Source: Clostridia bacterium
Lineage (GTDB): Bacteria; Bacillota; Clostridia; Christensenellales; Aristaeellaceae
Assembly (NCBI GenBank): GCA_017429265.1
Contig: JAFRPG010000010.1
Span: 1 to 44,307, forward strand
Direction of reading: 5' to 3'
DNA length: 44,307 bases
A program made the position numbers and the translations under genes. Shown here piece after piece: positions 37,159 to 44,307 of this stretch. The notes under the pieces were generated by a model, which was not told the origin of the DNA, did not search any database, and saw only the letters and a program-made list of their open reading frames with translations. The first letter of the stretch is position 1. Every line of letters begins with the position of its first letter.

Positions 37159-38102
37159 TCATTCCGCCCGCGGAGGCAGGCTGCGCCATTCGTCGATGAA
37201 GCGGTCCGTCCACTGGCGGGCGGGCAGTTCGGCCCAGGAGCGCCAGGGGGCGTCCGGGTCGTAGTGGACGGGGACCTTCTGGCCCCGGCAGGCGTCGGTG
37301 AGGAGCCAGACGTTGTCCCGGCTCAGCCGCGGCCCCATCCGGACCCTGGAGTGGTGCGTGAAAGTGCGCTTGTTCACCGTGTAGGACACCGTCCAGAGGA
37401 TGGGCGGATTCGGGAGCGCCAGGATGATGAAGACGGGCAGCACGGAGCAGAGGGACAGGATCGTCAGCCATTCCCGCACGGGGCTGCGGAAATCCAGCGG
37501 GAGAGCGGCCGCCATCAGCCCGAGCGGGATCGCGGCCAGCCACCAGGGTTTGCGGGCGATCACGGTATGCTCGACCTCCCCGGTACAGACGGCGGAGGCG
37601 CGCTCCACGGTCCGCTTCAGCCTGCGCAGGCCGGGCTTGAAGCGCGGCGGCAGGGCCGCCTCACGGCTGAGGATCTCCCGGGCCTCCTCCGGCCCGAATT
37701 GGCGGCTGTCGGGCAGGTCGTCCTCCGGCGTGACGGGCACGGCGACCCGGAGCGGATCCTCCGTATAGGCCTGGCTGGGCTGCGGGGATCGTACCGCACG
37801 GCGATCTTCATGCCCTGCCGGTAGGCGACCGTGGCCAGGGCCTTTTCGCGGTCCAGGGAGATGGGCCTGAAGTACACGCAGGTGATGCCGTCCACCCGGT
37901 AGAGGATGGTCCAGCTGTAGACGATGTACACCATTCCCTGCATATCCGTGCGCTCGATCTCCTCCAGCCGGTCGGTGATCAGGCCGAAGCAGGTTCCGCT
38001 GCAGCGCTTCTTCACGTACAGCCGCCTGACGATGCCCAGGATGAAGAACAGCAGCGTAAATGCCGCGCAGATGATGAAACCGGACCAGAATCTGCTGTCC
38101 AT
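37159..38102 (-). pseudogene. Frameshifted DUF3592-like membrane protein
   Basis: Two overlapping frames look like one gene. The first, from ATG 38102 (SD GGAGG), encodes DSRFWSGFIICAAFTLLFFI, a membrane helix, and a beta region ending QGMKIAVRYDP. It then runs into an arginine-rich nonsense tail. The second frame continues with QPSQAYTEDPLRVAVPVTPEDD, has two membrane helices (about 37440-37550) and a repeat of the same module ending GQKVPVHYDPDAP. The switch falls at a run of four C on the coding strand (37784-37787). One additional C would join the frames into about 314 residues. This may be a real frameshift or a sequencing error. The modules resemble DUF3592; function unknown. Confidence 0.7.
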
Positions 38103-38118
38103 GGGTTCTGTCCTCCGC

Positions 38119-38280
38119 TCAGGGTTCTTCGACGGCTGGGTAGCCGTTGTCCTCCGCCCACTGTGACCGGGTGATCTTGCCGTCCGTTCCGTGCTGCTCA
38201 TCCGCGGCGGCGGCGCCGCAAACCACCCTTGCCAGCACAACCGCAAGCACCGTCATCCACCGCAGAATCGACCTTTTCAT
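38119..38280 (-). CDS. Small exported protein, 53 residues
   Basis: ATG at 38280 with SD GGGAGG 8 nt upstream and a good promoter at 38312-38340. The product begins MKRSILRWMTVLAVVLARVV, a signal peptide or membrane helix ending at CGAAAADE. About 25 polar residues (ITRSQWAEDNGYPAVEEP) follow. The stop lies 16 nt before the ATG of the DUF3592-like gene, so the two form an operon. No family is recognised. The unit is divergent from the MATE exporter. Confidence 0.7.
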   Translation of the reverse strand: MKRSILRWMTVLAVVLARVVCGAAAADEQHGTDGKITRSQWAEDNGYPAVEEP

Positions 38281-38311
38281 CCCGCACGCCTCCCGGAAAA
38301 GAACTGCTCAT

Positions 38312-38340
38312 AGTATACAATACCCCGTACCGGAATGCAA
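38312..38340 (-). promoter_or_regulatory. Promoter of the small exported protein operon
   Basis: Minus strand TTGCAT (38335-38340) and TATACT (38312-38317), 17-nt spacing, about 32 nt before the ATG. The rest of the gap to 38482 is AT-rich and must hold the MATE promoter; no confident boxes for it were found. Confidence 0.65.
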
Positions 38341-38482
38341 GCGGAGCAGCTCCGCGCATCCTTCCCCGGACAGCTTCACCGACGCAAAGGACACGTGTAT
38401 CAATCTTTAAAATACACCTGTTCTTTTTCCCTCCGGTGTGATATGATATCAGAAGGAAATGATTGGGAGGGGGAATCGCGCC

Positions 38483-39952
38483 ATGACACAGGCAGCGCAG
38501 CTCGGGGAGATGCCCCTGAACCGCAGGAGCATGACAAAGCGCGCACTCTCCACGGCCTGGCCGGCCATGGCGGAGAGCTTTTTCGTGACCCTGGCGGGCA
38601 TGATCGACACGATGATGGTCTCCACCCTCGGCCCGGAGGCCGTGGCCGCCGTCGGCCTCACCCAGCAGCCGAAGTTCATCAGTCTGACGCTCTTTTTCGG
38701 CCTGAACGTGGCGGTCTCCGCCCTGGTGGCCCGGCGCAAGGGCGAGCAGCGCAGGGAGAACGCCTCCACGGTCTTCCTGACGGCGCTGACCCTCTCGCTG
38801 ATCTTCTGCGCGGTGATCACGGCGGCCTTCCTGATCCTGGCGCCGCAGATGATGCAGCTGGCGGGCAGCAACGCCGACACCCACGACGACGCCGTCGTCT
38901 ACTTCCGCATCATCATCGCGGGCACGCTGTTCAATGTGCTGACGATGATCATCAATTCCGCCCAGCGCGGCAGCGGCAACACCCGCCTCTCCATGATCAC
39001 CAACCTGACCTCGAGCGTGGTCAACGTGATCTTCAATTACCTGCTCATCGGCGGCAACTTCGGCTTCCCGAAGCTCGGGATCCGCGGCGCGGCCATCGCG
39101 ACGGTGCTCGGCACGGTGGTCTCGGCGGCGATGGCGGTTTTCTCGCTCACCCGTCACTCCAGCTACATCCGCATCCAGGACATCCTCGCGAAGAAGCTCC
39201 GCGCCACCAAATCGGACGCGAAGGCCATCTGGCGCCTGACCTACAACACCTCGCTGGAGAACATCGCGATGCGCGTCGGCTTCCTCGCCACGGCGCTGAT
39301 CGCCGCCCGCCTGGGCACCGACGAGTTCGCCGTGCACAATGTGGAGATGCAGCTCCTCGGCCTCGGCTTTGCCTTTGCCGACGGCATGCAGGTGGCCGCC
39401 ATCGCCCTGACCGGCGAGTCCCTCGGCGCGGGCCGCAAGACGGAGGCGCGAACCTACGGCCAGATCTGCCAGCGCATCGGCCTGGTGATCTCGGTCCTCC
39501 TCTCGATCCTCCTGCTCGTGGGCGGACGGTGGTTCACGTCGGTCTTCTTCACGCGCCCCGCGCCGCAGACCGTGATGGGCGCGGATCCCGCGACGGCGGC
39601 GGGCGCCCTCGGCGCAAACCTCTTCGGCGTCACCGCCTGGCCGGCGCGCAAGCAGATCATGATCGGCATGGGCGTGCGGATCAACTGGTTCATCATGATC
39701 ATCGTCCTGCTGCAGATCTCGCAGATCATCTTCTCGGCCTGCCTGCGCGCCGCGGGCGACGTGCGCTACACCCTGGTCGGCGCCCTGATCAGCGTGTCCT
39801 TCATCCGCACCGCTGTCACCGTGGTGCTGGTCTACGTCTTCCACATGGGCCTGGACGGCATCTGGTTCGGCATCCTGTCCGACCAGCTCTCCCGCTTCAT
39901 CATGATGGGCCTGCGCTTCAAGAAGGGCAACTGGGTGAACCTCAGGATCTGA
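38483..39952 (+). CDS. MATE-family efflux transporter
   Basis: 489 residues, about twelve membrane helices. The two homologous MatE halves begin TAWPAMAESFFVTLAGMIDTMMVS and WRLTYNTSLENIAMRVGFLA. QPKFISLTLFFGLNVAVSALVARRKGE and NVEMQLLGLGFAFADGMQVAAIALTGESLGAG are typical cores. It exports organic cations or drugs by Na+ or H+ antiport; the substrate is unknown. The start at 38483 has SD GGGAGGGGG (9 nt). The longer frame from 38459 begins before the SD and is unlikely. It is monocistronic, and its terminator is a solo hairpin of the repeat family. Confidence 0.93.
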   Translation: MTQAAQLGEMPLNRRSMTKRALSTAWPAMAESFFVTLAGMIDTMMVSTLGPEAVAAVGLTQQPKFISLTLFFGLNVAVSALVARRKGEQRRENASTVFLTALTLSLIFCAVITAAFLILAPQMMQLAGSNADTHDDAVVYFRIIIAGTLFNVLTMIINSAQRGSGNTRLSMITNLTSSVVNVIFNYLLIGGNFGFPKLGIRGAAIATVLGTVVSAAMAVFSLTRHSSYIRIQDILAKKLRATKSDAKAIWRLTYNTSLENIAMRVGFLATALIAARLGTDEFAVHNVEMQLLGLGFAFADGMQVAAIALTGESLGAGRKTEARTYGQICQRIGLVISVLLSILLLVGGRWFTSVFFTRPAPQTVMGADPATAAGALGANLFGVTAWPARKQIMIGMGVRINWFIMIIVLLQISQIIFSACLRAAGDVRYTLVGALISVSFIRTAVTVVLVYVFHMGLDGIWFGILSDQLSRFIMMGLRFKKGNWVNLRI

Positions 39953-40021
39953 GAGGACATGCCCGTCTCTCCTTCCGTACCGATGCGTGCCGGCGCTGCC
40001 GGAAGCGTGACCCTCATTCCC

Positions 40022-40043
40022 AATGCGCCTGCGGGCGCATTTT
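40022..40043 (+). terminator. Terminator-like hairpin derived from the repeat family (E6)
   Basis: AATGCGCC (40022-40029) with GGCGCATT (40034-40041), loop TGCG, followed by TT. It is identical to hairpin 2 of the type B/C ends (minus orientation), but no hairpin 1 is present. It lies 70 nt after the MATE stop and may end that transcript. The rest of 39953-40200 shows no gene, only an AT-rich promoter-like TTGACA at 40119-40124. Confidence 0.55.
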
Positions 40044-40235
40044 CCGATGGATGCGGATGGGCCCGCCCTCCCGCGACGGGGCAGACGGGAGAATTCTACG
40101 GATCGTAGAAAAGAAACTTGACAGATTATACGAATCAGGTGTTCAATATAGCAGAGAGTTCGGCTATGATGAGAGCGGAGAGACCGATAAGGTTTCCAAA
40201 GGACCGAAGGGATCACCGCGAAGGAGGCAGCGATC

Positions 40236-40297
40236 ATGTCGAACGCAATCTCAGTCAATCAGACGGCTGTCCGCACGACCGTATCCGGAGGGAAGAC
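40236..40297 (+). other. Possible leader ORF before the XRE-TPR regulator
   Basis: ATG at 40236 has a strong SD (AAGGAGG, 8 nt). It opens an 83-codon frame (MSNAISVNQTAVRTTVSGG...) that overlaps the regulator gene in another frame to 40487. The part past 40298 is a shadow of the regulator. The unusual SD suggests that ribosomes do load here, so it could be a leader peptide controlling the downstream start. Confidence 0.3.
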
Positions 40298-41383
40298 ATG
40301 GAAAGCAGGCTGGCGGAGAATATCCGCGATTATCGCAAGGGCATGGGACTCACTCAGGATCAACTGGCCGAGAGGCTCGGCATCACGCTGGGCACGGTTT
40401 CCAAGTGGGAGAGAGGAAGCTCTGAACCGGATCTCGGATACATCATGGACCTCGCGGACCTGTTTCATGTATCGGTGGATGCGCTGATCGGCTTTTCGAT
40501 GCGCGGCGCGGACGCCGATGCGGAGGCGGACCGGATCGAAGAGCTCATGAACCGGGCGTCCTTTGAGGAACTGGAGGAGGAGTGCGAGAACGCGCTGCGG
40601 AAGTTCCCCAATCACTTCCGGATCGTCTTCCAGGCCGCGTCCCTCAACCGTCGGATCGGCACCATGCAGAAGGATGAGGCACACATCCGCCGGGCGCAGG
40701 AGCTCTACCGCCGCGCCGTCGGCCTGATCTCGCAGAACAAGGACCCGGAGATCAGCGAGCTCCTCATCCGCAACGAGATCGCGGGCTGCTATTCAGAGCT
40801 GAAGGAATACCGGAGGGCCGTGGAGGAATTCCGGAAGAACAACGCCGGCGGCGGCAACAACGCGATCATCGGCATGCTGATGCTGCAGAACGGGATGGAT
40901 CCCGAGGAGGGCGTCACCTACACGGAGAAGGCCTACGCCGCCCAGATCAGCGAGCAGATCACCGTCATGAGTGGCTTCATCCGCTACTACGCGGAGGCGG
41001 GGAAGTTCGACCGGGCCCGCCGCGCGGCCGAATGGGCGATTGCAAACATGGAGAGGGCGAAGGAGGACCCGGACAGGCACGCCTATCCGGACAAGATCAT
41101 CAGCGTGATCTGTCTGATGCTTGCGGCTGTCCTGGACGCGGCCGGAGAGACGGAGGCGTCGGAGGAGGCCCTGCGCAGGGCGGTCCGGACGGCGAAGGTC
41201 TTTGATGAGGACCCGGTTTACACGATGGAGAACATGGTCTTCACCGACCATTTCCCGAAGTCGGTCTACTTCTACGACGACGCGGGCCCGACCGCCGTGG
41301 ACGGACTGCGTGCCGCCCTGGGCGAGGAGTGCATGACGGTCTCGGACGCGTTCCGGGAGAAGTTTGAGAGGGAAGTCGGATAA
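40298..41383 (+). CDS. XRE-family regulator with TPR-like C-terminus
   Basis: 361 residues. The N-terminal helix-turn-helix (LAENIRDYRKGMGLTQDQLA, LGITLGTVSKWERGSSEPDLGYIMDLADLFHVSVDALIGF) occupies about 1-66. The remainder is all-helical tetratricopeptide-like repeats (ELEEECENALRKFPNHFRIV, SELKEYRRAVEEFRKNN, DRARRAAEWAIANMERAKED). Such proteins are common in Clostridia, where the TPR part may bind a peptide or partner; here none is identified. ATG 40298 with SD GGAGGGAAG is preferred; the frame is open back to 40118. It is followed by a terminator and the repeat cluster. Confidence 0.88.
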   Translation: MESRLAENIRDYRKGMGLTQDQLAERLGITLGTVSKWERGSSEPDLGYIMDLADLFHVSVDALIGFSMRGADADAEADRIEELMNRASFEELEEECENALRKFPNHFRIVFQAASLNRRIGTMQKDEAHIRRAQELYRRAVGLISQNKDPEISELLIRNEIAGCYSELKEYRRAVEEFRKNNAGGGNNAIIGMLMLQNGMDPEEGVTYTEKAYAAQISEQITVMSGFIRYYAEAGKFDRARRAAEWAIANMERAKEDPDRHAYPDKIISVICLMLAAVLDAAGETEASEEALRRAVRTAKVFDEDPVYTMENMVFTDHFPKSVYFYDDAGPTAVDGLRAALGEECMTVSDAFREKFEREVG

Positions 41384-41404
41384 CGGCTGTATGGAATCGA
41401 ACGA

Positions 41405-41433
41405 TGAGCTCCGCCGCGCGCGGGGCTCTTTTT
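41405..41433 (+). terminator. Rho-independent terminator of the XRE-TPR gene
   Basis: GAGCTCCGC with GCGGGGCTC around CGCGC, then five T, 22 nt after the stop. Confidence 0.75.
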
Positions 41434-41437
41434 CGGC

Positions 41438-41694
41438 TTCACGGAAAGTTCGGGGAAACCATACGGGAGGGGTTCCGCGCTCTGCGGAGCGCGCCAGGGG
41501 CTTTCCGATCGCCCCTGGACCCTTCGGGATCGTCTTGTTCTTGTATGTTGATGGGCAAAGTAATCTTGATAAAGAACCTTGCAATCTCAGAGCCTATCAT
41601 CAACGGGACGGCCCCGAAGGTTTCCAAAGGGCGATCGGAAAGCCCTTTGGTGCGCCCGCAGGCGCATACCCTTTTTACGGAATGATCTGTCAAA
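41438..41694. repeat. Composite inverted-hairpin element E7 (A' - spacer - C)
   Basis: Outer terminus TTCACG at 41438-41443. The A' end has hairpin 2 from 41476 and hairpin 1 arms 41494-41501/41511-41518. The spacer differs from that of E1/E2. The C end has CCAAAGGGC 41624-41632 with GCCCTTTGG 41642-41650, then TGCGCC/GGCGCA from 41651. It abuts E8. Confidence 0.88.
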
Positions 41695-42020
41695 GTGAAC
41701 GGAAAGGGTTCCGCGCTCTGCGGAGCGCGCCAGGGGCTTTCCGATCGCCCCTGGACCCTTCGGGATCGCTCCTTCCTACTTATTTGTCGGGCAAGGCTGA
41801 TAATAGAATCTGACAATCCCTCAAATACCTGACAATTCTCAAGATCTTTCTTTTACGGGACGGCACCGAAGGAGTCCAGAGGATTCGGAGCGCTCGGAAA
41901 ACTGTCCGGGGGACAGTTTTCAGCGGAGAATGGGCGGCAGCCCCGGACCGATCGGAAAGCCCTCTGGTGCGCCCGCAGGCGCATCCCCTCATCAACGAAT
42001 CTTCCTTAACGAAACGTGAA
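41695..42020. repeat. Composite inverted-hairpin element E8 (A' - spacer - expanded B)
   Basis: The A' end has hairpin 1 arms 41730-41737/41747-41754. The spacer carries TTGTCGGG and a 19-nt direct repeat with core CTGACAAT. The B end has CCAGAGG at 41876-41882 closed only at GCCCTCTGG 41959-41967. The enlarged loop holds GAAAACTGTCC/GGACAGTTTTC. The outer terminus CGTGAA is at 42015-42020. Tandem with E7. Confidence 0.88.
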
Positions 42021-42129
42021 GAGCCCTCTTTTGTGGTTTTCCGGCGGTAGGGGAGGGCCGTTTCCGCTCTGTCCGTGTTCACATAAATGAAAAGATTGCA
42101 AAAAAACATCGTAAATGTTGCGAAAATAA

Positions 42130-42158
42130 TTGACTTTGAAATAGTTTTGTAATATATT
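42130..42158 (+). promoter_or_regulatory. Sigma-A promoter of the secreted SH3/PG-binding gene
   Basis: TTGACT (42130-42135) and TATATT (42153-42158), 17-nt spacing, in an AT-rich stretch 34 nt before the ATG. A small inverted repeat AACAT/ATGTT lies just upstream. Confidence 0.75.
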
Positions 42159-42192
42159 GTCCTTGAGAACTTGGCAACAAGGGGGTGTTTGC

Positions 42193-43209
42193 ATGGAACG
42201 CAGAGGCTGCAGAAGACTGCTGACCGCTTTTCTCGCGCTGCTGCTGGCCGTGCTGCTCCCCCTGGAGGCCTTCGCGACACAGCAGACCGGTCAGGTGAAC
42301 ACCAGCTCCCTGATCCTCCGCGAGAAGGCCTCCAAGGACAGCAAGGCCCTCCAGACGCTGAGCAGGGGAACCAAGATCACGATCACGGGCTCCAGCGGCA
42401 GCTGGTACCGGGTGGTCTACGGCCGCTACTCCGGCTATGTGATGAAGCAGTACGTCAAGGTCACGGGCGGCTCCTCCGGCGGCAGCGGCGGCGGCAGCAA
42501 CGACAAGGGCGGGAACAACGGCAAGTCGGACGCCACCAAGACCCTCGAGCAGAAGCTCCACGCCATCGGCAAGCCGAGCCCCTGCGCCCCGGGCGACACG
42601 GGCGGAAACGTCAAGAAGCTCCAGCGGTGTCTCGCGGCCTGCGGGTACTACAGCGGGGATTTCGACGGCATCTACGGCAACGGGACGAGCTACGCGGTCA
42701 AGCGTCTCCAGCGCGCGAAGCATCTCAGCCAGACCGGCGTGGCGACGAAGGTCACGATCGCGGCGATGTTCGGCGAGAACACCTCCGGGATGAGCGACGC
42801 CGGCGTCACCGAGCGCCTCGACTGGTTCGCCCGCGGGAACACGACGATCCCGAAGGGTGCGGTGTTCGAGGTCAAGGACTGCCGGACCGGCAAGACCTTC
42901 ACATGCAAGCGCTGGAGCGGCGCCAACCACATGGACTCCATGCCCCTGACGAAGCAGGACACCGCGATCATGAAGTCGATCTACGGCGGCTCCTGGTCCT
43001 GGAACCGGCGGCCGATCCTCGTCAAGTACAACGGCCATGTCTACGCGGCCTCGATGAACGGCATGCCGCACGGCACGACCACGATCACGAACAACAACTT
43101 CCCCGGTCACTTCTGCATCCACTTCTACGGCAGCAAGACCCACGGCACCAAGCGCGTGGACGCGACGCACCAGAACTGCGTGGCCCTCGCGATGCACTAC
43201 AGCTGGTGA
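42193..43209 (+). CDS. Secreted SH3b - PG_binding_1 protein with conserved Cys/His C-terminal domain
   Basis: 338 residues. Signal peptide at about 1-28 (RRLLTAFLALLLAVLLPLEAFA). A bacterial SH3 domain lies at about 32-88 (LILREKASKDSKALQTLSRG, SSGSWYRVVYGRYSGYV). A Gly/Ser linker follows, then one PG_binding_1 repeat at about 130-200 (VKKLQRCLAACGYYSGDFDGIYG). The C-terminal ~120 residues are a beta-rich domain with GHFCIHFYGSKTHG and a final DATHQNCVALA, where Cys and His recur. It resembles a domain seen in other Firmicute wall proteins, but no enzyme activity is known to me. The start at 42193 has AAGGGGGTG upstream. It has its own promoter and terminator. Confidence 0.85.
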   Translation: MERRGCRRLLTAFLALLLAVLLPLEAFATQQTGQVNTSSLILREKASKDSKALQTLSRGTKITITGSSGSWYRVVYGRYSGYVMKQYVKVTGGSSGGSGGGSNDKGGNNGKSDATKTLEQKLHAIGKPSPCAPGDTGGNVKKLQRCLAACGYYSGDFDGIYGNGTSYAVKRLQRAKHLSQTGVATKVTIAAMFGENTSGMSDAGVTERLDWFARGNTTIPKGAVFEVKDCRTGKTFTCKRWSGANHMDSMPLTKQDTAIMKSIYGGSWSWNRRPILVKYNGHVYAASMNGMPHGTTTITNNNFPGHFCIHFYGSKTHGTKRVDATHQNCVALAMHYSW

Positions 43210-43224
43210 CGGTGCGGGGATACG

Positions 43225-43254
43225 AAAAGCGCGGAGCGAAAACCCCGCGCTTTT
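43225..43254. terminator. Bidirectional terminator between the SH3/PG-binding gene and tadA
   Basis: AAAAGCGCGG (43225-43234) with CCGCGCTTTT (43245-43254). T-runs follow on both strands, between the convergent stop codons. Confidence 0.88.
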
Positions 43255-43266
43255 TCTGCGGACGGT

Positions 43267-43746
<480 letters not shown>

Positions 43747-43789
43747 CCGCTCACCCTCTCTCGGGGACAGTGTACCACAAACCGGGCTT

Positions 43790-43987
43790 TCGCGGAAGAC
43801 GGATGAACTTTTTCCTCACAGGCACTGCCACCCTGCGTTTGGCGGCGTATCAACAGGTGTCAGGCAGCACACAGACAAGCGCCTTTTAAAGATAGATTGA
43901 GAGCCTTCTTTCCCGGAAACGGAGAGTATAGATCGGGACATGCGAGCGGTCCGGCACAGATGAGGATGCCGGACCGCTCGCTTTTTG
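43790..43987 (+). ncRNA. Possible small RNA or gene remnant ending in an orphan terminator
   Basis: The 14-bp stem GCGAGCGGTCCGGC (43947-43960) with GCCGGACCGCTCGC is followed by TTTTT near 43986, a strong plus-strand terminator. No open reading frame with an SD precedes it in the region upstream of tadA, and no known RNA family is recognised. The extent of the transcript is a guess. Confidence 0.3.
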
Positions 43988-44030
43988 GCCCTCCTGCGGC
44001 CCCTCGGCTTTTCTTGTTATGCCCATGGAA

Positions 44031-44270
44031 AGGGAATGCGCCTGCGGGCGCACCAAAGGGCTTTCCGATCGCCCTTTGGAAACCTTCGGCGCCGTCCCAT
44101 TGATGATAGTTCTTGAGGATTGTCAGGTTTTTGAAGGATTGTCAGGTACTATATCTCAGCCTTACCCGACAATAAACAAGGAAGAGGTGCTCCCGAAGGG
44201 TCCAGGGGCGATCGGAAAGCCCCTGGCGCGCTCCGCAGAGCGCGAAACCCTTTTGTTGGTTTTATGCGGA
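44031..44270. repeat. Composite inverted-hairpin element E9 (C' - spacer - A)
   Basis: The C' end has hairpin 2 ATGCGCC.../GGCGCA from 44036, then CCAAAGGGC 44053-44061 with GCCCTTTGG 44071-44079. The spacer carries TTGTCAGG twice, 19 nt apart, and TTACCCGACAA. The A end has CCAGGGGC 44202-44209 with GCCCCTGG 44219-44226, then CGCGCTC/GAGCGCG. Confidence 0.88.
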
Positions 44271-44284
44271 TAATGCGTTGAAGA

Positions 44285-44307
44285 GGGAATGCGCCTGCGG
44301 GCGCACC
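44285..44307 (-). repeat. Start of a further B' or C' end (E10), cut by the window end
   Basis: GGAATGCGCCTGCGGGCGCACC is hairpin 2 of a minus-oriented B or C end. The sequence stops at the first bases of hairpin 1. Confidence 0.75.

Noticed and set aside
43747..43990. SRP RNA gene next to tadA
   Set aside because: The conserved helix 8 motif is not present and the order with dnaX is absent.

Overview
The window is a G+C-rich (by eye low 60s percent) bacterial chromosomal segment. It carries Shine-Dalgarno-led genes, Gram-positive style promoters, an AbrB/SpoVT-type regulator, pyruvate phosphate dikinase, a Wzz/BY-kinase pair of the Firmicute type, BspA-like leucine-rich repeat proteins and CotH. 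This points to a high-GC Clostridia member (Bacillota), probably a gut or rumen anaerobe. Finer placement, for example Christensenellales-like, is only a guess. Both ends of the window lie inside copies of the same dispersed repeat, so it may be a contig broken at repeats.

Layout. 0-3 kb: a GNAT acetyltransferase, a DUF368/PopT lipid-carrier transporter and a secreted peptidoglycan-binding protein, bracketed by two near-identical inverted repeat elements. 3-9 kb: Na/Pi cotransporter, acyl-ACP thioesterase, AbrB-like regulator, sirtuin, typA. 9-15.4 kb: two secreted SH3-type proteins around ppdK. 15.5-30 kb: a long minus-strand array (reading downward: Wzz, BY-kinase, ECF sigma factor, anti-sigma, DUF4097, ybaB, recR, LRR protein, CotH kinase, pectinesterase, LRR protein, priA). 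30-38 kb: still minus strand: a two-gene unit of a small exported protein and a frameshifted membrane protein, then gyrB, a RelB/RelE-type toxin-antitoxin pair, gyrA and two secreted paralogues coupled to gyrA. 38.4-44.3 kb: MATE exporter, XRE-TPR regulator, a secreted SH3/peptidoglycan-binding protein, tadA, and more repeats.

How the genes work together. Housekeeping functions (gyrase, PriA restart, RecR/YbaB, TypA, TadA, PPDK) are interleaved with a large set of envelope and secreted proteins. These include SH3b, PG_binding_1, LRR_5, CotH/LTD, Big2/DUF6273 and lipocalin-like proteins, together with an envelope-type sigma/anti-sigma/DUF4097 cluster and PopT, which recycles the lipid carrier.

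The strongest candidate for something undescribed is a family of intergenic elements. Each complete copy is an inverted pair of about 100-130 nt ends around a spacer of about 75-100 nt. Each end carries two hairpins whose stems covary while their loops stay constant. One end is always 'type A' and the other is 'type B' or 'type C'. Two copies carry an extra nested hairpin inside one loop. The spacers of most copies carry 19-nt direct repeats. They look like a BIME/MITE-type non-autonomous element; no transposase is present in the window.
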